Assembly: GCA_019247305.1 (NCBI GenBank) | Contig: JAFAPC010000016.1 | Location: forward strand, 33,718 to 97,717 | Reading direction: 5' to 3' | Length of the DNA stretch: 64,000 nt | Origin: Pseudonocardiales bacterium | Lineage (GTDB): Bacteria > Actinomycetota > Actinomycetes > Mycobacteriales > Pseudonocardiaceae | Part shown: positions 26,396-32,494 of the stretch, piece by piece | Numbering within the stretch: position 1 is the stretch's first letter | Layout: each line of letters opens with the position of its first letter | The notes under the pieces: generated by a model | Told to the model about the DNA's origin: nothing | The model's input: the letters and a program-made list of their open reading frames with translations, nothing else | Databases searched by the model: none | Program-made: the position numbers and the translations under genes

Positions 26396-28012
26396 GTGCG
26401 ACGCGCCGAGTACCGCCGCCTGGACCCCAACGACGAGACCTGGTGGCGCAATGCCGTGTTCTACCAAGTTTACGTCCGTTCATTCGCCGACGCGAACGGT
26501 GATGGCATCGGTGATCTGGAGGGCGTGCGCAGCCGGTTGGGCTATCTGGAACTGCTCGGGGTTGATGCGCTGTGGCTCACTCCGTTCTTCCGTTCCCCGA
26601 TGGTCGACCATGGCTATGACGTTAGCGATCCGCGCGACGTCGACCCCCTGTTCGGTGACCTGGAGACCGTCGATCGGCTAGTCGCTGACGCCCACCAGCG
26701 CGGGTTGCGCATCATCATTGACCTGGTGCCCAACCACACCTCCGACCGGCACGAGTGGTTTCAGGCGGCCATCGCGGCCGCGCCAGGCAGCCCCGAGCGG
26801 GACCGTTACCTCTTCCGGGACGGCTTGGGCTTCGGCGGGTCACGGCCGCCCAACAACTGGACCAGTACGTTCGGGGGACCGGCCTGGACCCGGCTACCCC
26901 CCTCGCCGAACGACGCCGGCCAGTGGTACCTGCATCTGTTCGCGCCCGAACAACCCGACCTGAACTGGGAAAACCCGGAGGTAGCCGCTGACCTCGCGCG
27001 AACCCTGCGGTTCTGGCTTGACCGGGGGGTGGACGGGTTCCGCATCGACGTGGCCCACGGGATGGCCAAACCTGCTGGGCTGCCGGATATGCCGGAGCCG
27101 ATCAGAACCTGCCCGGGTCTGCTCGAAAGCGGTGTCGTCGATCCCCGCTTCGACGCCGACGGTGTGCACGACATCCACCGGATGATCCGCAAGGTGCTCG
27201 ACGAGTACCCAGCCCGAGTGGCGATCGGCGAGATCTGGATACGCGACGACGCCGCGTTCGCCCGCTACATCCGCCCCGATGAGCTCCACATGGGGTTCAA
27301 CTTCCGGCTCCTCGCGGCCGACTTTGACGCCGACAGCGTGCGCGCGGCTATCGAGCACTCGTTGCTGGCGGTCCGGGACAGCCCAGCCCCGGCTACTTGG
27401 ACGATCTCCAACCACGACGCGGTTCGTCCGGTGACCCGCTACGGCGGCGGCCAGGTGGGCTTGGCGCGGGCCCGGGCGATGGCGTTGGTGCAGCTCGCCC
27501 TGCCCGGTCCGGTGTACCTGTACAACGGCGACGAGCTGGGCTTGCCCAACGTCGAGCTCCCCGACTGGGCGCTACAGGACCCGGTGTGGGAACGCTCCGG
27601 GCGCACCGACCGCGGGCGCGACGGCTGCCGGGTTCCGTTGCCGTGGGAGGGCAGCACCGCGCCGTACGGGTTCAGCGCAACGCCGGGCACCTGGCTGCCG
27701 ATGCCGAGCAACTGGGCCGGCATCACCGTGGAAGCTCAGCTAGAGGAACCGACCTCGACGCTGTCGCTGTACCGGCAGGCGGTGGAACTCCGCCAGGAGC
27801 ATCACGCGGTCACCTGCACGGAAGTGGAGTGGTACGGCGCACCCCCCGGCTGCCTCGCGTTCCGCCATAAGGGTGGCGGGCTAGTCTGCGCCCTGAACGC
27901 CTCCGGTGCGCCCGTGTCGCTGCCGCCCGGGCAGGTGCTGCTGGCCAGCGGTCCGTTGCTGCCCGGCAGCGACGCCCTCCCCGCCAATACCGCCGTCTGG
28001 CTGGGCGAGTGA
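26396..28012 (+). CDS. aglA: alpha-glucosidase, GH13 family
   Basis: 538-aa amylase-superfamily hydrolase releasing terminal alpha-glucose from maltose-like sugars or sucrose isomers. The (β/α)8 signatures are WWRNAVFYQVYVRSFADANG, GYDVSDPRDVDPLFG, DLVPNHTSDRHEWF, nucleophile DGFRIDVAHG, acid/base AIGEIW and ISNHDAVR. The GTG at 26396 (MRRAEYRRLDPND) is preferred, with AGGA about 8-11 nt upstream; a TTG at 26354 directly after the glbO stop is the outer limit. Likely co-transcribed with glbO. Confidence 0.93.
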   Translation: MRRAEYRRLDPNDETWWRNAVFYQVYVRSFADANGDGIGDLEGVRSRLGYLELLGVDALWLTPFFRSPMVDHGYDVSDPRDVDPLFGDLETVDRLVADAHQRGLRIIIDLVPNHTSDRHEWFQAAIAAAPGSPERDRYLFRDGLGFGGSRPPNNWTSTFGGPAWTRLPPSPNDAGQWYLHLFAPEQPDLNWENPEVAADLARTLRFWLDRGVDGFRIDVAHGMAKPAGLPDMPEPIRTCPGLLESGVVDPRFDADGVHDIHRMIRKVLDEYPARVAIGEIWIRDDAAFARYIRPDELHMGFNFRLLAADFDADSVRAAIEHSLLAVRDSPAPATWTISNHDAVRPVTRYGGGQVGLARARAMALVQLALPGPVYLYNGDELGLPNVELPDWALQDPVWERSGRTDRGRDGCRVPLPWEGSTAPYGFSATPGTWLPMPSNWAGITVEAQLEEPTSTLSLYRQAVELRQEHHAVTCTEVEWYGAPPGCLAFRHKGGGLVCALNASGAPVSLPPGQVLLASGPLLPGSDALPANTAVWLGE

Positions 28013-28060
28013 TGATCGCGTGGATCGACAGCGGGGCGATTTCTAGTCATACTTTTGGCC

Positions 28061-28345
28061 ATGACGACGATGCCGCTCGCCGATGTCAAAGCGCGCCTCT
28101 CGGAGCTGGTAGGACGGGTCCACGCTCATCACGAACGAGTCACGGTGACGGTGCATGGCCGACCGTCTGCAGTGTTGATCGCGGTAGAGGATCTGGAGGC
28201 GTTGGAGGAGACGTTGTCGGTTCTGTCTGATCCTGACACGCTGCGGCGCTTGGTTGCCTCCGATGCCGAGCTGGCGCGTGGCGAGGTCGTGGGTGCTGAG
28301 GAGTTGGCAGAGTCGATGGCGGCACGACGCCGGCACTCGGCGTGA
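28061..28345 (+). CDS. Phd/YefM-type antitoxin
   Basis: 94 aa: MTTMPLADVKARLSELVGRV then RVTVTVHGRPSAVLIAVEDL is the Phd/YefM DNA-binding fold, followed by a C-terminal toxin-binding helix (ALEETLSVLSDPDTLRRLVA). No Shine-Dalgarno is seen; CATACT at 28047-28052, about 8 nt before the ATG, suggests a leaderless transcript. It overlaps the toxin start by 4 nt (GTGA). Confidence 0.85.
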   Translation: MTTMPLADVKARLSELVGRVHAHHERVTVTVHGRPSAVLIAVEDLEALEETLSVLSDPDTLRRLVASDAELARGEVVGAEELAESMAARRRHSA

Positions 28346-28629
28346 GTCACGGCTCGACGGAGCGCTTCTCGCTGCGGGTGACTCCCGCTGTTCGGCGGGC
28401 GCTGGCTGAGCGGCTTCCCGAGTCGGTGGCGTTTGCCGCGTTTGAGTTCATCAACGGACCGCTGCTGGACAATCCGCACCGTGTTGGCCGACGTCTCCTG
28501 GCACCGCTGGATGATCGGTACAGCGCTCGCCGCGGCAGCTACCGGATCATCTACCGGATCGACGAGAAGACACGGACGGTCACGGTCGTAGACGTTGATC
28601 ACCGGAGCGGTGTCTACAAGCCCCACTGA
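28342..28629 (+). CDS. RelE-family mRNA interferase toxin
   Basis: 95 aa. FSLRVTPAVRRALAERLPES, then LDNPHRVGRRLLAPLDDRYS, the basic strand ARRGSYRIIYRIDEKTRTVT and VVDVDHRSGVYKPH are typical of actinobacterial RelE toxins; the C-terminal DHRxxVY motif holds probable catalytic residues. GTG at 28342 overlaps the antitoxin TGA, a standard coupled TA pair. Confidence 0.88.
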   Translation: MSHGSTERFSLRVTPAVRRALAERLPESVAFAAFEFINGPLLDNPHRVGRRLLAPLDDRYSARRGSYRIIYRIDEKTRTVTVVDVDHRSGVYKPH

Positions 28630-28762
28630 GTCATGTGGCCCGACCCATGGGGACTGCCGACAACGTGAATGCCATCCATCACCCAGCAACGGTAGGACGC
28701 TGGAGGTCGTAATACGGTTGGGTATCGACGTGAGTCAGGAGTGCGGGCGGAGGCATGGTTCG

Positions 28763-29509
28763 GTGCGGGAAGAGACGCGGACTCATTATGATCATTTGGC
28801 GCCGGTGTATGACCACAACTGGGCCTATAACCCGGATTTTCTGGAGTGGATGAGTGGGTGCATCCTCACTCGTCTGCGGGTGACGCACGGCGATCGGGTC
28901 GTGGATGTGGGGTGTGGCACGGGGTTGTACGCGCGTCGGCTGGTGGAACGCACGGGGTCTGTCGTGTGTGTTGATCCCTCGGCGGGCATGTTAGACCAGA
29001 TTCCGGATGATCCGCGGCTGGTGGTTGTGCGAGCCTCAGCGGAGGATCTGGCGTCAGGGTCGGTGCTGCTGCCGGAGGGTCGGTTCGAGGCGATTCTGGT
29101 CAAGGAGGCGATCCATCACGTCACTGATCGCGGAGCGGTGATCGGTGGGTTGGCGACGCTGCTGGCTCCCGGCGGTCGCCTGCTCATCGTGATGTTGCCG
29201 ACTAGTATTGAGTATCCGCTGTTTCAGGCCGCGCATGACCGGTTCCGTGAGTTGCAGCCTGACCCCCAGGCCATTGCTGCGATGATGGGTGATGCCGGAC
29301 TGGCAGTAGAGTTGTCCTACGATGACTTCCCGTTGGCGTTCCCGACCCAGCGGTATGTGGCCATGGTGGGTGCCCGTTACCTGTCGTTGCTGTCGATATT
29401 TAACGATGAGGAACTGGCCGCTGGGATAGCAGAGATTCGTCGCCGTTATCCGGGTGAGTGGGTGGAGTTCCGGGATCGCTTCGCCTTCGTGGTGGGGATC
29501 GCGTCGTGA
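28763..29509 (+). CDS. class I SAM-dependent methyltransferase
   Basis: 248 aa from GTG 28763 (GGAGG 10-14 nt upstream); the frame is open to 28595 and a GTG at 28730 is an alternative. THYDHLAPVYDHNWAYNPDF is a UbiE-like N-terminus and VVDVGCGTGLYARRLVERTG is motif I, followed by VCVDPSAGML, FEAILVKEAIHHV and APGGRLLIVMLPT. Substrate unknown. It lies in an accessory stretch between a RelE pair and a KorSA-like regulator, so it may be acquired cargo (inference). Confidence 0.8.
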   Translation: MREETRTHYDHLAPVYDHNWAYNPDFLEWMSGCILTRLRVTHGDRVVDVGCGTGLYARRLVERTGSVVCVDPSAGMLDQIPDDPRLVVVRASAEDLASGSVLLPEGRFEAILVKEAIHHVTDRGAVIGGLATLLAPGGRLLIVMLPTSIEYPLFQAAHDRFRELQPDPQAIAAMMGDAGLAVELSYDDFPLAFPTQRYVAMVGARYLSLLSIFNDEELAAGIAEIRRRYPGEWVEFRDRFAFVVGIAS

Positions 29510-29556
29510 GCGCGACGATGAGCATCAGTCCTGACGCGGGGCCGCGCGCGGAGGGA

Positions 29557-30333
29557 TCAGTGCTCGATGGAGAAGGTGTAGACGAGGCCGGCACGATCGG
29601 CGCGGTGGACAAACCGGGAGACCTCGAAGGGTTCACCGCGTTGGTCGAGGCTGGTGTGCAGGACGTCGAGGACGGGCACCCCAGGAGGCAGCTGGAGTGT
29701 GTGCGCTTCGGTGTGGCTGGCCATTCTGGCAATGATTTCGTCTCGTCCGGTGGTCATGGTGTAGCCCCGTTCTTCGAGCCGTCCATAGATGCCGCCGGGT
29801 CCGGTCTCGGGTTGGAGCAGCGGGGTGCCCTCGGCGTCAGCCCAGCGGATGTAGGTGGTGACCACCTGCAGCGGCTCGTCGTCGGCGTAGTAGATGTTGC
29901 ACCGCCGCAGTGTCGAGAGCTCCTCAGGTGAGGCCTTCAACCGCTCGGCCACGTCGAAGGGCGGCGTGACCTGCTCAATGGAGGTCACCTCGACGCGGGG
30001 GGTCTTGCCCTGGCGCGCCATTTCCAGCCGGAATGGGGTCAGTCCGGTCTCGCGGTAGGTGCGTCGTGAGTAGCGTTCGCTGCCCCAGCGGACCATGCGC
30101 TGTTTCTCGCGGACGAACACTCCACGCCCGTGCCGGGCGGTGACCAGGCCTTCCTCGGCCAACAGCCGGATGGCCTCGCGGGCAGTGTTGCGGGCGGCGC
30201 CGAAGCGCTGGGCGAGCTCGCGCTCGGAGGGCAGCTTGTCCCCGGGCGCTAGCTCCCCTGCGGTGATCAGGGCGCGCACCGCGTGGGCGATCCGGCGGCT
30301 CGGTAGTTGGCCCTGGGCCGGGTCCTGGCTCAT
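29557..30333 (-). CDS. GntR/UTRA repressor, KorSA-like
   Basis: 258 aa. Winged helix at about 10-75 (IAHAVRALITAGELAPGDKL then PSERELAQRFGAARNTAREA and GLVTARHGRGVFV), then a UTRA effector domain (LRRCNIYYADDEPLQVVTTY, PVLDVLHTSLDQRGEPFEVS). Regulators of this type keep integrative elements such as pSAM2 quiescent by repressing the activator pra (KorSA; family knowledge). Strong palindromes sit just upstream (30347-30366, 30393-30426), between this gene and a decayed Pra-like gene, which fits autorepression and control of the divergent gene. Confidence 0.82.
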   Translation of the reverse strand: MSQDPAQGQLPSRRIAHAVRALITAGELAPGDKLPSERELAQRFGAARNTAREAIRLLAEEGLVTARHGRGVFVREKQRMVRWGSERYSRRTYRETGLTPFRLEMARQGKTPRVEVTSIEQVTPPFDVAERLKASPEELSTLRRCNIYYADDEPLQVVTTYIRWADAEGTPLLQPETGPGGIYGRLEERGYTMTTGRDEIIARMASHTEAHTLQLPPGVPVLDVLHTSLDQRGEPFEVSRFVHRADRAGLVYTFSIEH

Positions 30334-30346
30334 GCCACCCAGTCTA

Positions 30347-30366
30347 CAACTGGTTTAAGCCAGTTG
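30347..30366. promoter_or_regulatory. palindromic operator O1 of the GntR regulator
   Basis: caactggtttaagccagttg is a 20-bp palindrome with one mismatch, 14 bp upstream of the regulator's ATG. Its core ACTGG(T/C)TxAxGCCAGT recurs twice at 30393-30426. Spacing and symmetry suit a GntR dimer; assignment to this regulator is inference from position. Confidence 0.75.
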
Positions 30367-30392
30367 CTTGACGAGGGAGGCCACGTGTGCTT

Positions 30393-30426
30393 AACTGGCT
30401 CAAGCCAGCACTGGCTTGAGCCAGTT
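30393..30426. promoter_or_regulatory. double operator O2/O3, 34-bp near-perfect palindrome
   Basis: Two operator-like palindromes, tggctcaagcca at 30396-30407 and tggcttgagcca at 30413-30424, lie head to head, so the entire 34-bp block is an inverted repeat with only the two central bases unmatched. It lies 28 bp upstream of the Pra-like ATG, where bound repressor would block the divergent promoter. Confidence 0.78.
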
Positions 30427-30454
30427 GTCGATGACTGCATACAAGGAGATGAGG

Positions 30455-30765
30455 ATGGCCGTTCCTGATGGCAAGCGGTTCCCGATGGAGTTCGACGAGG
30501 TGTTTCCCGAGAGCGCCTCCGTCGTCGGGAAGCCATGGCAGTGAGGGAGTCCCAGTCGCCGGACGACAAGGCGCGGGACCGGCCAGTGATGTTGGACGGG
30601 CTGACGGTCCAACCACGGGCTGAGATGCCCAGGCAGGCGAAGTGGATCACCTGGGTGGTCCGGGCAACCGGCATGCCTGCGGTAGGCGAGCGGGCATGGG
30701 GCAAGGGAACCCTCGGGAAACCCGCCCGTGTCGGGTCCGCAGACACCCCCTCCGCTGCGGCATAA
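30455..30765 (+). pseudogene. Pra-like activator of an integrative element, decayed
   Basis: Two in-order pieces in different frames. ATG 30455 (AAGGAG 6 nt upstream) encodes a 29-aa peptide MAVPDGKRFPMEFDEVFPES... ending at 30544; from 30535 another frame carries PVMLDGLTVQPRAEMPRQAK and WITWVVRATGMP. These resemble the N- and C-terminal blocks of the roughly 110-130-aa 'replication, integration and excision activator' (Pra) of pSAM2-type elements, with the central part deleted. Alternatively they are two unrelated small genes. The KorSA-like regulator and shared operators support the Pra reading (inference from memory of the family). Confidence 0.5.
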
Positions 30766-30782
30766 GGGGCGGGGTGGGGATC

Positions 30783-31025
30783 GTGGCATTCACAGTGACC
30801 TGCTCACCGGGCCGGGAGGCAACAGCTGGAGTGAGGCAGATCGGTCCCGGCTGGGCCTCGCTCGTGCTGTCCATGGACCCGGGTCGGGTCGTCATCGACG
30901 TGCCCTCAGTCAGCGGTGGCGGGGCGATGCTGGCCCGATTCTGCCGGCAGCTGGCCCGCGAAGCATCCCGCATCGCCTCCGACCTCGACCCCATCGAGGG
31001 CATCACCACGAGCGGTGAGTCATGA
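30783..31025 (+). CDS. small conserved-looking protein, 80 aa
   Basis: GTG at 30783 after a G-rich stretch. The sequence reads AFTVTCSPGREATAGVRQIG, PGWASLVLSMDPGRVVIDVP, then a helix MLARFCRQLAREASRIASDL. No domain recognised. The strand-hairpin-strand-helix order loosely parallels the small proteins at 13233 and 31106. It precedes the 31106 gene by 80 bp on the same strand and may share a transcript. Confidence 0.5.
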   Translation: MAFTVTCSPGREATAGVRQIGPGWASLVLSMDPGRVVIDVPSVSGGGAMLARFCRQLAREASRIASDLDPIEGITTSGES

Positions 31026-31105
31026 CCCATATCGAAGGCGCGACGACGCCGAGGGTCTGACGGAAGGCCGGGATGCGGCTTTCGCACAATCAGGGAAACG
31101 GAGTC

Positions 31106-31336
31106 ATGATGGACTGGCACAGTTATTATGCTAACGGCCCGGATAAGCGCCGTCGTAAGGCGTTCCCCTCGACGTGTGGACTGCACCGAGGCCCGATGGG
31201 GTTCGCGAATCTTTTGGTGAGCATGCAGGGTAGGTCGGTTGTGTTCGATCCCCATGTCACGGGTTCCTCTGTGTTTTGCCTTAAGGAGGAGGGCGCCAGG
31301 GTGCTGCGCGATATTTTGACGGAATGGCTGGGGTGA
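31106..31336 (+). CDS. orphan paralogue of the 72-aa partner protein
   Basis: 76 aa from ATG 31106 (AGGGAAACGGAG just upstream; an ATG at 31073 is an alternative). LHRGPMGFANLLVSMQGRSV and FDPHVTGSSVFCLKEEGARV, then LRDILTEWLG, align along the full length with the protein at 13233-13451. Here no XRE regulator is adjacent; the neighbours are the KorSA/Pra-like remnant and tRNA genes. Function unknown. Confidence 0.6.
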   Translation: MMDWHSYYANGPDKRRRKAFPSTCGLHRGPMGFANLLVSMQGRSVVFDPHVTGSSVFCLKEEGARVLRDILTEWLG

Positions 31337-31412
31337 GCGGGAGCGGCGAGGAGGGTGGTCACCCCGAGGCACTGATCCCGGTAGCGCGTCATGGCACGTG
31401 AATGGCACGGAC

Positions 31413-31458
31413 CCGAGACGGCGACCCTTCTCATGATCGGGAGGGGCCGCCGTCTCGG
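31413..31458 (-). terminator. hairpin downstream of tRNA-Gly
   Basis: ccgagacggcg (31413-31423) pairs with cgccgtctcgg (31448-31458), an 11-bp perfect stem with further partial pairing inside. It lies 17 bp beyond the 3' end of the minus-strand tRNA-Gly and is a likely terminator for it. On the plus strand it also follows the small gene ending at 31336. Confidence 0.65.
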
Positions 31459-31474
31459 CTGGTGGAGGGCGCGG

Positions 31475-31545
31475 AGCGGGCGACGGGAATCGAACCCGCA
31501 TGGCCAGCTTGGAAGGCTGGGGCTCTGCCATTGAGCTACGCCCGC
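31475..31545 (-). tRNA. tRNA-Gly (anticodon TCC)
   Basis: On the minus strand GCGGGCG pairs with CGCCCGC to form the acceptor stem; D-arm GCTCAATGGCAGAGC, anticodon stem CCAGC/GCTGG with loop CTTCCAA giving anticodon TCC, and T-arm CGGGTTCGATTCCCG are all intact. Discriminator base is U and CCA is not encoded. 71 nt. Confidence 0.95.
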
Positions 31546-31665
31546 ATGCCCCGCGGTGGCGGAGCGCACCTAGCGTACCCGCTGCCGCTCCGCCGTGGAA
31601 CGTGTACGCCAGCCGACGCGGGGGTCCTGGTGGTCGCGTAGGCTGCGGGTGCACTAACCGGTGCA

Positions 31666-31742
31666 CGGGGTGTGGCGCAGCTTGGTAGCGCACTCGCTTT
31701 GGGAGCGAGGGGCCGTGGGTTCAAATCCCGCCACCCCGACCA
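31666..31742 (+). tRNA. tRNA-Pro (anticodon TGG)
   Basis: cggggtg/caccccg acceptor stem, D-arm gcgcagcttggtagcgc, anticodon stem ctcgc/gcgag with loop tttggga (anticodon TGG) and T-arm gtgggttcaaatcccgc. The 3' CCA is encoded. Divergent from tRNA-Gly. tRNA-Pro is the integration target of pSAM2, which is notable beside the KorSA/Pra-like remnant, but I see no duplicated 3' end here. Confidence 0.95.
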
Positions 31743-31934
31743 GGTAAAACGAGTCTAATCAAGATCAAAAACTGGCCGCGTGCAGCTAACGACTGCTCAC
31801 AGGTCCACGAGTACGGATCGGTCCTCGAAGGACAGCGGAACGAGGAGTAGCGCTGGGCGAGAGGGCACCGCAGGAGCCGTGGGTAGAGGTCGTGTAGGTG
31901 GGCTTGGGTGCCGAGCCCTGAAACCCCAGCATCC

Positions 31935-31952
31935 GGTACGATATCTTGTACC
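31935..31952. promoter_or_regulatory. probable YefM operator
   Basis: ggtacgatatcttgtacc is an inverted repeat (5-bp GGTAC/GTACC arms plus partial matches) 14 bp before the yefM start and overlapping a TACGAT -10-like box. YefM repressors recognise palindromes with TGTACA-type cores (family knowledge), so autoregulation is likely. Confidence 0.6.
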
Positions 31953-31966
31953 AGTAGGAGGTGGTC

Positions 31967-32212
31967 ATGGCGATCACGGCATCCGAGGCGCGGAAAAACC
32001 TCTTCCCGTTACTCGCACAGGTCAACAACGATCGGGCGCCGGTTGAGATCATGTCCCGGCACGGCGACGCCGTGCTGATCTCCCGCGAGGAGTATCTGGC
32101 GCTGGAGGAGACCGCCCACCTGCTCCGGTCACCGGCCAACGCCCGTCGGCTCTTGGACAGCCTCGCCCAAGCTGACCGCGGTGAGCGAGAGGAACACCCG
32201 CTCGCCCGATGA
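31967..32212 (+). CDS. YefM-type antitoxin
   Basis: 81 aa. AITASEARKNLFPLLAQVNN then PVEIMSRHGDAVLISREEYL is the YefM DNA-binding domain, and LEETAHLLRSPANARRLLDS the toxin-neutralising helix. ATG 31967 has AGGAGG 5 nt upstream and is preferred over GTG 31961. Overlaps the toxin gene by 4 nt (ATGA). Confidence 0.9.
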   Translation: MAITASEARKNLFPLLAQVNNDRAPVEIMSRHGDAVLISREEYLALEETAHLLRSPANARRLLDSLAQADRGEREEHPLAR

Positions 32213-32466
32213 GGCTTGTCTTCACCCCAAACGGGTGGCAAGACTACACCTACTGGCTCTCAGCCGACCGCGCGATCCTCAAGCGCATCAACCGACTCAT
32301 CGACGACGTGCTGCGCGATCCCTTCGAGGGCATCGGCCAACCCGAACCGCTGCGCCATGCCTTAGCCGGTTGCTGGTCCCGACGCATCAGCGAAGAGCAT
32401 CGGCTCGTTTACCTCGTCGACGGTGAGGATGTCGTCATCCTCCAGGCCCGGTACCACTACGGGTGA
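32209..32466 (+). CDS. YoeB/Txe-type mRNA interferase toxin
   Basis: 85 aa, full length. FTPNGWQDYTYWLSADRAIL, then KRINRLIDDVLRDPFEGIGQ, PLRHALAGCWSRRISEEHRL and the terminal ARYHYG are hallmarks of YoeB; the RISxEHRLVY arginines/Glu and the C-terminal His-Tyr form the RNase active site, all present. Ribosome-dependent mRNA cleavage is expected. Confidence 0.92.
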   Translation: MRLVFTPNGWQDYTYWLSADRAILKRINRLIDDVLRDPFEGIGQPEPLRHALAGCWSRRISEEHRLVYLVDGEDVVILQARYHYG

Positions 32467-32494
32467 TCGCGACACGAGTGAGAGGATCCCGCGG

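Noticed and set aside
31666..31966. attachment-site duplication beside tRNA-Pro
   Set aside because: I looked for a second copy of the tRNA-Pro 3' end near the KorSA/Pra-like remnant and found none.
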